16,151 nt of DNA from the NCBI GenBank assembly GCA_022425585.1, contig JAKMFF010000143.1, forward strand, positions 1 through 16,151, read 5' to 3'. Under the pieces are notes generated by a model, which worked only from the letters and a program-made list of their open reading frames with translations, had not been told where the DNA came from and did not search any database. The position numbers and the translations under genes are program-made. Of this stretch, positions 6,898 through 14,781 are shown piece after piece. Origin of the DNA: Candidatus Poseidoniaceae archaeon. GTDB taxonomy: Archaea > Thermoplasmatota > Poseidoniia > Poseidoniales > Poseidoniaceae. The stretch's first letter is position 1, and every line of letters begins with the position of its first letter.

Positions 6898-8142
6898 ATG
6901 AGCAGTGAGATTGGCGTGCTATGTCACATTACCTCGCTACCCAATGGAAAGATTTCAGACGGGGCTAAATTCGTTGATTTTTTAAATCAAAATAATTACT
7001 CAAAATGGCAGTTCTTACCGCTAACTCCGCCGGACAAACACGGCTCTCCATATGCGTCTCCTTCAGCATTTGCTGGACATTTTGGCTTGTGTACGGAGAC
7101 TAATTCTAGGCAACTAACTGGAGAAGAATATTGGCTTGAAGACTGGGCATTATTTGCCACAATTAGCGCAGAGTTTCCAAATAAAGATTGGACACAGTGG
7201 CCAAAACCATTACGCGACAGAGACCCTGTCGAGATGGCAAAATGGCGTGATAGGATCAATGAGGAAGTTACTAAGCAAGGTATATTTCAGAGTGAGTGGT
7301 TGGAATTGAAAGATTAAGCCAAACAGTCAAACATCGAACTTGTTGGTGAATTGCCCAATATTATATCCCACCACTCTGCAGATGTGTGGGCTCATCGTGA
7401 CTTATTCCAATTAGATAGAGATGGTTTGCCAATAGTTGTTGCTGGCGTGCCGCCAGATTATTTTAGTGAAACCGGACAAAAATGGAACACTGTGTTGTAT
7501 AACTGGGCAGAACATGAAAAGAGTAATTGGAGGTGGTGGCGCATGCGAATGGCGAGAATGCTAAAGTTGTATGACATTGTTAGAATAGACCATTTCCGAG
7601 GTTTCCACTCAGCTTGGGCAGTACCAAGAGAAGCAGAAAACGGAATAATCGGACAGTGGCAAGAAGCACCTAAAGAGAAAATTATTGAGCAGCTAATCGA
7701 GGTTGCTGGTGATGAATCAAGAATAATTGCTGAGGATCTTGGCATTATTCCACAAGAGGTGATTGATTTGCGATTGAAATTTAATCTAAAAGGCATGGCA
7801 GTTCTACAATTTGGCTTTGATGATGACTATACAACAAGCCCACATCATCCCAGCAATATTTCATCGATGCAGGTAACTTATACTGGCACCCATGATAATG
7901 ATACTACCCTTGGTTGGTGGAATTCTATCAAAGATACCAGTAAACGGAGAATTATAGATTTGGTTGGAGACTCCGACGACATTATCGGTTCAATGATTGA
8001 TTTGGCGACTAATTGTAATAGTGAATTATGCATTATTCCGCTGCAAGATATTCTGCGCTTGGATTCTGCTGCGCGCATGAATATTCCTGGAGTTGAACAA
8101 GGTAATTGGCGATGGCGATTTTCATGGCCTGAACTAAATTAG
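6898..8142 (+). pseudogene. malQ: 4-alpha-glucanotransferase (GH77, amylomaltase), interrupted by one in-frame TAA
   Basis: The enzyme transfers glucan chains between maltodextrins in the cytoplasm, releasing glucose. Starting at ATG 6898, the protein opens MSSEIGVLCHITSLPNG, the family N-terminus; a TTG at 6868 is a less likely start. One frame runs 415 codons but TAA occurs at codon 140 (7315-7317). Both sides align to GH77 without shift: before it PLTPPDKHGSPYASPSAFAG and WLEDWALF; after it HSADVWAHRDLF and VAGVPPDYFSETGQ. The catalytic trio is present: nucleophile Asp231 (RIDHFRGF), acid/base Glu279 (IAEDLG) and Asp333 (GTHDNDT). The TAA falls where the family usually has Tyr (ALKAYA, here LKD-stop-AKQ), so one base change from TAT or TAC explains it. 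The gene is somewhat shorter than the usual 490-520 residues, and GDLP is GELP here. It could be a recent pseudogene, a sequencing error, a readthrough gene or two fragments. glgP follows 57 bases downstream. Confidence 0.85.
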
Positions 8143-8163
8143 TCGGCATTGTGTAAAGAGAGG

Positions 8164-8175
8164 CATTATCATAAC
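8164..8175 (+). promoter_or_regulatory. Possible TATA-like box for glgP
   Basis: The A/T-rich CATTATCATAAC is centred about 29 bp upstream of ATG 8200, the spacing expected for a leaderless or near-leaderless archaeal transcript. No GGTGA-type ribosome site precedes that ATG, which fits. If real, glgP can be transcribed apart from the interrupted malQ. The match to the TATA consensus is only moderate. Confidence 0.3.
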
Positions 8176-8199
8176 CCTCCTTTGATACCGTTTCTTCGA

Positions 8200-9852
8200 A
8201 TGGGGCGCATTGGTTACTTCACTGCAGAGATTGGTTTGTGGTCTGAATTACACACATATTCGGGCGGACTTGGTGTTTTAGCAGGAGATCATGTCAAGTC
8301 TGCAGCGGATGCTGGAATCGATTTAATTGGCGTCACGCTGCTATATCGAGAAGGTTATGGAAGGCAACATATCGACCAAGATGGCAATCAATCTGAGTCG
8401 TTTGCAGCACTTGATCCCGCAGATCATTTAATCGATACTGGATTAGAATTGATGTTGCCACTTGATGGAACAACGATATACTCTAGGATTTGGAAAGTCG
8501 AAGTTGTTGGAATCACCGGCCACGTCGTACCGGTGTATTTCCTTGACACTCATCACCCAAAAAATTCAGAGTACCATCGTGTACTCGGAGCGAGGTTATA
8601 TGGCGGCGATGATGAAGTTAGAATTAGACAAGAGTATTTACTTGGCGTAGGAGGATTAAGATTACTAAATCTGCTACGCATAGAACTAGATGGTCTACAT
8701 CTAAATGAAGGGCACTGTACCTTTGCACTGCTTGAATTATTGAGTAAAGGCTGGACTAGAAAAGACCTCGAAAAGAAAATACTGTTCACCACACACACAC
8801 CAGTTCCAGCAGGACACGACCGTTTCAACTGGGAATCGGTAAAAGCCGTACTTGGTGAAATGTTACCCGATGATGCAAGACAGTTGGTAATTGATGCTGG
8901 AGACCCGGAAAATGGCGAGCGATGCTCGATGTCACACCTTGCTGTAGGGTTGGTTGACAAAGTGAATGCGGTGTCAAATCTCAATGCAATAGTTGCTTCG
9001 GGAATGTATGGCGAGACTCATATTCATCCAATTACCAACGGCGTTCATCATATCACCTGGACCTCCCCTACTATGGCAGAACTATATGACAATCAATTGC
9101 CAAATTGGCAAAGCGACCCAACTCAACTAGCTTATTCAGGGAAACTTTCTGATGAGGACCTACTTGCGGCGAGAGAAAAAAACCGCAGTATCTTTCGTGA
9201 ATTAGTCAAAGCATCAACGGGAGTTGAACTGCATAAAGAAAAACTGACAGTTGGATTTGCTCGACGGTTTGCTACCTACAAAAGAGCGAATCTAGTCTTC
9301 AGCGATATCGAGCGTTTGAGAGAGATTGCTGGTGGTGAAATACAATTCGTGTTCTCTGGAAAAGCACATCCAAAAGATGAAGGCGGTAAGCAGCTGATTA
9401 GAGATATTTATGGCAGCGCGAAACAAATAGAAGGTGAAATACCGGTTGCATTTTTAGAAAATTATGACATGGATACCGGTTTAGCTATCACCAGCGGAGT
9501 TGACATTTGGCTCAATAATCCAATCAGGCCACTAGAGGCTTCAGGAACTTCGGGGATGAAAGCCGCAATGAATGGTGTGCCAAATTGCTCAATTCTTGAT
9601 GGGTGGTGGCCTGAAGGATGTCAGCACGGCGTTAATGGGTGGGCAATTGGAGAATCTGAAGACGACCGGGATGATGAGCGTGATGCTAACAATATCTACG
9701 AGGCCTTGGAACAAGAGGTGTTGCCAGCATGGCGGCAAGGTGGCACGGTTTGGGCTAATATTATGCGCTCAAGCATTGCCACCTCGGCAAGATTTACTGG
9801 GGCTCGAATGATTACAGATTATCTGCGATTCTACCAATCGTTCAAAGATTAA
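8200..9852 (+). CDS. glgP: Alpha-glucan phosphorylase (GT35, PLP-dependent), short form
   Basis: A 550-residue cytoplasmic enzyme that cleaves maltodextrin or glycogen ends with phosphate to give glucose-1-phosphate. ATG 8200 gives MGRIGYFTAEIG, which matches how short GT35 proteins begin; an upstream TTG (8149) would add 17 residues that do not look conserved. Visible motifs are TYSGGLGVLAGDHVKSAADAG near the N-terminus; HLNEGHCTFALLE; FTTHTPVPAGHDRF; TNGVHHITW; ARRFATYKR with Arg356 and Lys361, spaced like the phosphate-binding Arg569/Lys574 of muscle phosphorylase; and EASGTSGMKAAMNG, whose Lys454 should bind pyridoxal phosphate. The protein belongs to the short 'alpha-glucan family phosphorylase' group rather than the roughly 820-residue classical enzymes, and it lacks N-terminal allosteric extensions. 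It follows malQ by 57 bases. Its stop directly touches the stop of the convergent amylase gene. Confidence 0.93.
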   Translation: MGRIGYFTAEIGLWSELHTYSGGLGVLAGDHVKSAADAGIDLIGVTLLYREGYGRQHIDQDGNQSESFAALDPADHLIDTGLELMLPLDGTTIYSRIWKVEVVGITGHVVPVYFLDTHHPKNSEYHRVLGARLYGGDDEVRIRQEYLLGVGGLRLLNLLRIELDGLHLNEGHCTFALLELLSKGWTRKDLEKKILFTTHTPVPAGHDRFNWESVKAVLGEMLPDDARQLVIDAGDPENGERCSMSHLAVGLVDKVNAVSNLNAIVASGMYGETHIHPITNGVHHITWTSPTMAELYDNQLPNWQSDPTQLAYSGKLSDEDLLAAREKNRSIFRELVKASTGVELHKEKLTVGFARRFATYKRANLVFSDIERLREIAGGEIQFVFSGKAHPKDEGGKQLIRDIYGSAKQIEGEIPVAFLENYDMDTGLAITSGVDIWLNNPIRPLEASGTSGMKAAMNGVPNCSILDGWWPEGCQHGVNGWAIGESEDDRDDERDANNIYEALEQEVLPAWRQGGTVWANIMRSSIATSARFTGARMITDYLRFYQSFKD

Positions 9853-12735
9853 TCACTTCTTTCTACTAACAAAAAATAGCATTATCAAGCCAACAAATAC
9901 CGCTACTGCAAGAGCTGATCTAACAAATTCTCCGGCAGTGGATTTACTATCAACTGATTGCTCATCGCACGATTGACAATCAGGTACCGGGCAGGGGTCA
10001 TTGATTGGAATTTGGATTGTCTTTCCGCAACACATAGAGCAATCTTTTACCAATAAGTCGGTTTGATTACTAGGCTGAGTTGTGTTGGTATTATCTTCGA
10101 TGGCTGAATCATTATTGCTATTGTTGACTTGAGAATCGGTGTTATTATTTTGATTATCTACTGGGTAACTGCAACTCCCATTATCTTCAGTAGCATCATT
10201 TTGATAGTTTAGCGCGCTATCATCTGTACAACCTAATATCGGTTGAGGCTCAATTGGCGGACTTGTGGTATTTGTTTCATTGCTGGGCCATGTTACGGTA
10301 AAAGTATGTTCAAGCGTTGATGTTGGACAATCATGCCAGTCGCCTTCTGGGCCACAATTAAGTATCGTAGCATTGAACAATAAAGTGATTAATGTGCCGT
10401 TTGGGATGGTTTCATTGAGTGCTAATTGCCAAGACATATTGTAAGAGGTTTCAGGGAAAATCATGTAGAACCATTCATTATAATTAGGAAGGCCGGTGAC
10501 TAAATTATTGTCAACAAATGATTCGACTCCGGGGTAATTAAGGCCCTTAGTGCAGGTATTTGTCAAATCTAAGGTAATGAAATAAGTCGTATTCATAGTG
10601 AAATTATTGACGATTAAACAATGACTGTCTGGCTCTCTTTGTGGCATTGTAGGATTGCCGTCTAATTCGATAATGGTAACTGAGTTACCCGGGATGTTGA
10701 TGCCTGTAGAGGATAGCGTTGCTTCGCCAAATCTAACGACGTCGCCCGAATCAAAGTCTTGATGAGTAGTGGATTGTCCTCGATTAAGAATGACTGACAT
10801 GTTTTGTTCGGCGTGAGACATATCGTAAACCAACAAATCCGGGCTAGCATATCGAGTGGAATAACTGCCCTGTTTGAGAGCTATTGACTCAGCGCGTAAT
10901 TGGCCAATTTGTGAAATGTTATCGAATAATGATTGTTCAAATTGGCTCCAAGTCGTCAAGTTCCGGTACATATGCCGATTATCTGGGTCTGCCCCACCAT
11001 ATTCGCCATATTCATCACCATAATACAATAATGGAGCACCTGGAGTTGTAAGAAGCCAGCCGTATGCTTGTAATACTGCTTGATAGGCAGACTCATCGCC
11101 AGGCTGGCCAGGCAGTCCATCTTCTTGCCATTGATTGTCAGCATCTCCGGTTCCAGCATCTGCTCTACTAGCGATTCTTGGTACGTCATGGCTGCCCACA
11201 TACGGGACCATTGTTGCCCCATCAACATACTGATCTTGACTTCTATTGGTCCAATAATCTAGATGTTGATAATCTTCAATCCCTTGAGTAAAGACATTGT
11301 CAACAACTGCGTGATAGAGGACAAAATCTGCTTGACCATCTAGTGAATCTTCACCGATATACTGATTGATGGTGTCGTATTGAAATTGGTTATCCGCAAG
11401 GCTATGTCCAGACCAGCCCATTGCAGTCTCTCCCTTGAGATAGTAATCTGTGCCCACTGTTTCAAAACGCTCGTTAATTCTCGTCGCTAAATTGGTAATT
11501 GCTAAATCTTCTACGTGTTTTACCGCATCGATTCTAGCACCATCAAAATCAAATTCTTCTAGCCACCACAATGCGTCCTCAATAAATTGTTCAGAGGCAT
11601 TACGATCTTTCCAGTTGACATCCGGCATGTATGAGGTGAATTGGCAATCAAGCCGATGTTCGGTCCAATCGCAATTCGCTGAGCCACATAAACATCCTTG
11701 GTTGAACCATTCCGGATTATCTTGATAGTAGGTATGGTCTTGATGAACGTGATTAACAACATAATCCATCATCACACGAATACCTGATTGATGGGCTGCA
11801 TCAACCATCGTTTTGAGTTGCTCTGCTGTGCCAAGTCGAGGGTCAACTTGTCGTGGCTCAACAGGCCAATAGCCGTGATATGCTGCAACATCATGTTGCC
11901 CATCACCAGCAATCCCTGTGCCTTGAGCATTGGTATTAAGTGGTGTTAGCCATAGAACATTTACACCAAGTTCAGCAAAGTAGCCAGATTGAATTTTGCT
12001 GGTGACTCCTTCAATGTCACCGCCCATCCAATCAGCACCAGCAGCAGCACCAGTGGGTGAGGGGTCATTACTCGTGTTGCCGTTGATATAACGGTCTGTC
12101 ATTATCATGTAGATCAAAGAATCTTCCCACGAGAAATCACTTTGTGGACCGGTCCAAAACGGCACTAGATGGTCATAGGCAACATTACCATTGGTATCGG
12201 TTATTGCCAAGTCAAGCGTGTGTTTTCCGTCACCTAAGCCTACTAAATCCAGCGTCCATGTCATGGCTGTCTCATCCCAAACAGCCGCTTCTAAGCCAGC
12301 TGGAATGCCGTCTGGTCCTGCCCCACTAGTGCCGGGCAGAAAACTAACTATTAGTTGCTGATTGATTATTTCGCTAGCAAAATTGGGACGAATTGAATCC
12401 TTGACTCGAACAACAGAATTTTCAATATTGTCACAATAGCCACGATACGGGTTTGCTGGGTCAAAAATATACTCGCCATCAATGATTAATTTGTAGCAAT
12501 ATATTCCTTCATCTAGTGAAATAGTAGTTGACCAGATACCGTTTTGTTCAGATAATGAGGACGTTTCACTCCAATTCCATTCGCCAATTAATTCAACTGT
12601 TGAAGCGGTTCCAGACCAAGTAAATACGGTTTGACCGTCTTGATAATCAATATCTGGATTATCTGCCGTTACCGGCACCATTGGCAACAATAATACCGTT
12701 AGGAATAAGATTGCCACGACTACTTGATTACGCAT
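9853..12735 (-). CDS. Secreted, membrane-anchored GH13 alpha-amylase/neopullulanase-type enzyme
   Basis: A 960-residue surface alpha-glucan hydrolase. ATG 12735 is preferred because a GGTGA ribosome site lies 5 bases upstream; a GTG at 12744 is the alternative. Residues 1-24 form the signal peptide (cut after PVTA). About 28-115 is a CBM48/glycogen-binding-like domain (VELIGEWNWSE, YKLIIDGEY). The GH13 barrel spans about 200-620: DYVVNH with Asp324, GARIDAVKH with nucleophile Asp403, KGETAMG with acid/base Glu436, and VGSHDVPR with Asp517. Region V reads MPDVN, like the group between oligo-1,6-glucosidases and neopullulanases. A beta domain (about 690-815) follows, then one CTDDSALNYQNDATEDNGSC repeat, an Asn/Thr-rich linker, a six-cysteine segment (about 899-923) and a membrane helix (about 937-956) ending RKK. 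It is the last gene of the malFGK operon, 17 bases after malK, implying co-expression with uptake. The exact specificity is unsure. Confidence 0.92.
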   Translation of the reverse strand: MRNQVVVAILFLTVLLLPMVPVTADNPDIDYQDGQTVFTWSGTASTVELIGEWNWSETSSLSEQNGIWSTTISLDEGIYCYKLIIDGEYIFDPANPYRGYCDNIENSVVRVKDSIRPNFASEIINQQLIVSFLPGTSGAGPDGIPAGLEAAVWDETAMTWTLDLVGLGDGKHTLDLAITDTNGNVAYDHLVPFWTGPQSDFSWEDSLIYMIMTDRYINGNTSNDPSPTGAAAGADWMGGDIEGVTSKIQSGYFAELGVNVLWLTPLNTNAQGTGIAGDGQHDVAAYHGYWPVEPRQVDPRLGTAEQLKTMVDAAHQSGIRVMMDYVVNHVHQDHTYYQDNPEWFNQGCLCGSANCDWTEHRLDCQFTSYMPDVNWKDRNASEQFIEDALWWLEEFDFDGARIDAVKHVEDLAITNLATRINERFETVGTDYYLKGETAMGWSGHSLADNQFQYDTINQYIGEDSLDGQADFVLYHAVVDNVFTQGIEDYQHLDYWTNRSQDQYVDGATMVPYVGSHDVPRIASRADAGTGDADNQWQEDGLPGQPGDESAYQAVLQAYGWLLTTPGAPLLYYGDEYGEYGGADPDNRHMYRNLTTWSQFEQSLFDNISQIGQLRAESIALKQGSYSTRYASPDLLVYDMSHAEQNMSVILNRGQSTTHQDFDSGDVVRFGEATLSSTGINIPGNSVTIIELDGNPTMPQREPDSHCLIVNNFTMNTTYFITLDLTNTCTKGLNYPGVESFVDNNLVTGLPNYNEWFYMIFPETSYNMSWQLALNETIPNGTLITLLFNATILNCGPEGDWHDCPTSTLEHTFTVTWPSNETNTTSPPIEPQPILGCTDDSALNYQNDATEDNGSCSYPVDNQNNNTDSQVNNSNNDSAIEDNTNTTQPSNQTDLLVKDCSMCCGKTIQIPINDPCPVPDCQSCDEQSVDSKSTAGEFVRSALAVAVFVGLIMLFFVSRKK

Positions 12736-12738
12736 CTG

Positions 12739-12746
12739 CCTCACCC
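12739..12746 (-). promoter_or_regulatory. Ribosome binding site of the GH13 amylase gene
   Basis: GGGTGAGG on the minus strand contains GGTGA, complementary to the archaeal 16S 3' end, with five bases before ATG 12735. It selects that ATG over the GTG at 12744, which falls inside the site. Confidence 0.6.
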
Positions 12747-12752
12747 ACTAGG

Positions 12753-13529
12753 TTATTCTGTTTTCTTGAAAAGGTTGTTTGCTGTTTGTACCAAATCATC
12801 GATGTGTTGGCAAAGGAAGCCTTTGACGAACTCGTTTGCTGGGTTATGATAAGCATTTAGGGGCGCATCGTGTTGCTGTAGCACCCCTTTGTCGAGGATG
12901 GCAATTCGATCTGCTAAGGTCATCGCCTCGATTTGGTCGTGCGTAACATAAATTGTCGTAGTTCCAAGCTCATCGTGTAGTTTACGAATCTCGCTGCGCA
13001 TTTGATGTCTTAATTCAGCATCTAAATTCGATAAAGGCTCGTCCATCAACAGCACTTTTGGCCTACGGACTAATGCTCTGCCAAGAGCAACTCTTTGTCG
13101 CTGGCCACCGCTTAACTCCTTGGGTTTTTTATCGAGGTGGTCAACTAAGTCTAGCATTTCAGCCGCTTCTTGAACTCTTGCCTTAATTTCATCACCGCTT
13201 AGTTTTGCTTCACCTTTGGCCATGCGCAAACCAAACGATAGATTGGCAGCAATTGACATATGTGGGTACAAAGCATAAGATTGGAATACCATTCCTAAAC
13301 CTCTTGCCCCAGGTGGCAAATGATTGACTGTCACATCATCAATTTGTATTTCACCACTAGTAACTTCTTCTAGTCCAGCAAGCATTCGCAGAGTTGTTGA
13401 CTTACCACAGCCTGACGGGCCCAGTAATACCAAAAATTCGCCATCTTTTATTTCTAAATTCAATTCTTTTACCGCTTCAAAGCCGTCATCATATTTCTTT
13501 GATACCGAGTTATATCTCACATTTACCAT
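12753..13529 (-). CDS. malK: Maltodextrin ABC importer ATPase, MalK-like, lacking the C-terminal regulatory domain
   Basis: A 258-residue cytoplasmic ATPase that drives sugar import through MalF and MalG. All ABC motifs are intact: Walker A GPSGCGKS (37-44), Q-loop Gln83 in VFQSYALYPHM, signature LSGGQ (139-143), Walker B VLLMDE (159-164) with catalytic Glu164, and H-loop His197 in YVTHDQ. The sequence follows the MalK/UgpC/MsmX family up to YHNPANEFVKGFL, where those proteins normally continue about 110-130 residues into a TOBE/OB-fold regulatory domain. Here it ends after only about 20 more residues (QHIDDLVQTANNLFKKTE). There is no room for a lost domain, because the amylase start is 17 bases downstream. 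The start is supported by GGTGAT (13538-13533) three bases before the ATG. It lies four bases after malG. The substrate is inferred from its neighbours. Confidence 0.9.
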   Translation of the reverse strand: MVNVRYNSVSKKYDDGFEAVKELNLEIKDGEFLVLLGPSGCGKSTTLRMLAGLEEVTSGEIQIDDVTVNHLPPGARGLGMVFQSYALYPHMSIAANLSFGLRMAKGEAKLSGDEIKARVQEAAEMLDLVDHLDKKPKELSGGQRQRVALGRALVRRPKVLLMDEPLSNLDAELRHQMRSEIRKLHDELGTTTIYVTHDQIEAMTLADRIAILDKGVLQQHDAPLNAYHNPANEFVKGFLCQHIDDLVQTANNLFKKTE

Positions 13530-13532
13530 TTA

Positions 13533-13538
13533 ATCACC
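13533..13538 (-). promoter_or_regulatory. Ribosome binding site of malK, overlapping the malG stop
   Basis: GGTGAT on the minus strand overlaps the TGA stop of malG and lies three bases before the malK ATG. The overlap suggests translational coupling of the two genes. Confidence 0.55.
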
Positions 13539-14781
13539 CTTTCACTCCACCTGCAGATAGCCCCTCGATGAGGAACTTCTGGAAGAATAAAAACAACAAC
13601 GCTACTGGCAGGCTAACCAAAATGCTAGCAGCAGCAAAATCTCCCCATGCTTGACCGGTTGAGGAAATTAATGAAGCAAGGCCAACCGGTAAGGTGTACA
13701 TATCATTGGAGGTATTGAAGGTCAGTGCGAGGAGGAATTCATTCCAAGCAGCAAGGAAACTAAACAGAGCAGTTACTGCTACAGCAGGCATCGATAATGG
13801 TAGCACGACTTTGGTGAAGACTTGGAATTGATTACAGCCGTCTAAAGTGGCTGCCTCTTCAAGTTCACGCGGCACAGTATCGAAGAAGCCTTTCAACATC
13901 CAAACGCACAATGGTAATGCTGTTACACAATAAGCAAGAATTAGTCCAAGATGAGAATTAAGCAAACCTAGGGTTTTCATGACTAAGAAATAAGGCACTA
14001 AAATAATTATTCCGGGGAACATTTGCACTAATAGGAACGCGAACATAGAAACATCTCGCCCGGTGAATTTGTATCTACTAAACGCATATCCAGCAGGGAT
14101 TGCTATTACTAATCCAAGTAAACTTGTACCGATTGAAACAATTAACGAATTTCTAAACCAAATCCAAAAGGAGTCTCCTTCAAGGATCTTGGAAAAGTGC
14201 TCACCGCTAAAGGAGTCTCCAATTTCACCACCAAGCGCATTCCCCGGGGATAAGGCAATATCAAATATCCAAATTATTGGAATTAAAGTGATTACTGAGA
14301 AATGTAATAGCGTGGTATGAGAACCGATTCTTTGGTATTTCTTGTTTAATCCGAAGTTCCTTGAAAGCCCGTATTCAACAGCAGAAATTGACAATTCACG
14401 GGTTGCCCATACCGATACTGCCTGATTTGATAACCAAAATAGTGCGATTAGTCCAGGAATTATCATCCAAGCACAAAGCCAGAAATTAAACATGGAGATT
14501 GGCATCAGCATAAACCGATAAATACCAACGGCGATTATTGCCCCTGATAATAGCAGCGAAATATTACGTTTGTTGGAGTTGTTAGCTGCGGGCAAAAAGT
14601 TACGTAAAGCCGCTAAAATAGTACAACCAAAAAGGCCGAGCAGCAAGATTTGGCTGTCGCCACGCAGATAATCAAAAGTTAGCAATACGATATTGACTAC
14701 TGTTGCCACAACTAGCCAACGTCGTAAGGCCAAAACTTCTGCTGGAATGTACCAAGCACGAATCACTCGCTCACTAATCAT
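13534..14781 (-). CDS. malG: Maltodextrin ABC importer permease, MalG-like, with a long N-terminal membrane extension
   Basis: A 415-residue integral membrane subunit of the sugar importer. The C-terminal part (about 155-415) is a standard MalG-type permease: an opening helix (about 158-178), RNSLIVSIGTS starting the core, the coupling-helix EAA motif EEAATLDGCNQFQVFTKVVL (308-327) that docks on MalK, and the family ending with hydrophobic FLFFQKFLIEGLSAGGVKG. The first 150 or so residues are extra: about four hydrophobic segments (about 22-37, 44-60, 75-94, 99-118) joined by short basic loops. E. coli MalG is about 296 residues. The ATG at 14781 overlaps the malF stop (ATGA), and GGAGG (14793-14789) lies seven bases upstream, so translation is coupled to malF. 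Sugar specificity is inferred from the amylases, malQ and glgP around it. The assignment as an MalG-type permease is firm; the extension's role is unknown. Confidence 0.88.
   Translation of the reverse strand: MISERVIRAWYIPAEVLALRRWLVVATVVNIVLLTFDYLRGDSQILLLGLFGCTILAALRNFLPAANNSNKRNISLLLSGAIIAVGIYRFMLMPISMFNFWLCAWMIIPGLIALFWLSNQAVSVWATRELSISAVEYGLSRNFGLNKKYQRIGSHTTLLHFSVITLIPIIWIFDIALSPGNALGGEIGDSFSGEHFSKILEGDSFWIWFRNSLIVSIGTSLLGLVIAIPAGYAFSRYKFTGRDVSMFAFLLVQMFPGIIILVPYFLVMKTLGLLNSHLGLILAYCVTALPLCVWMLKGFFDTVPRELEEAATLDGCNQFQVFTKVVLPLSMPAVAVTALFSFLAAWNEFLLALTFNTSNDMYTLPVGLASLISSTGQAWGDFAAASILVSLPVALLFLFFQKFLIEGLSAGGVKG

Noticed and set aside
7318..7320. Programmed selenocysteine or pyrrolysine insertion at the malQ stop
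   Set aside because: Those use TGA and TAG; the codon here is TAA, so neither applies.
7351..8142. A separate gene starting at TTG 7351
   Set aside because: It is in the same frame as the upstream part and continues the GH77 domain without gap; no ribosome site or TATA box precedes 7351. It is treated as the second half of the interrupted malQ.
8149..8199. glgP starting at TTG 8149
   Set aside because: The 17 extra residues do not resemble the family N-terminus, whereas ATG 8200 gives the expected GRIGYFTAEIG opening.
11180..11195. GH13 region IV reads GSHD rather than the common NHD
   Set aside because: GSHD is normal in the neopullulanase/cyclomaltodextrinase-type branch of GH13, so this supports the family call and is not a lost residue.
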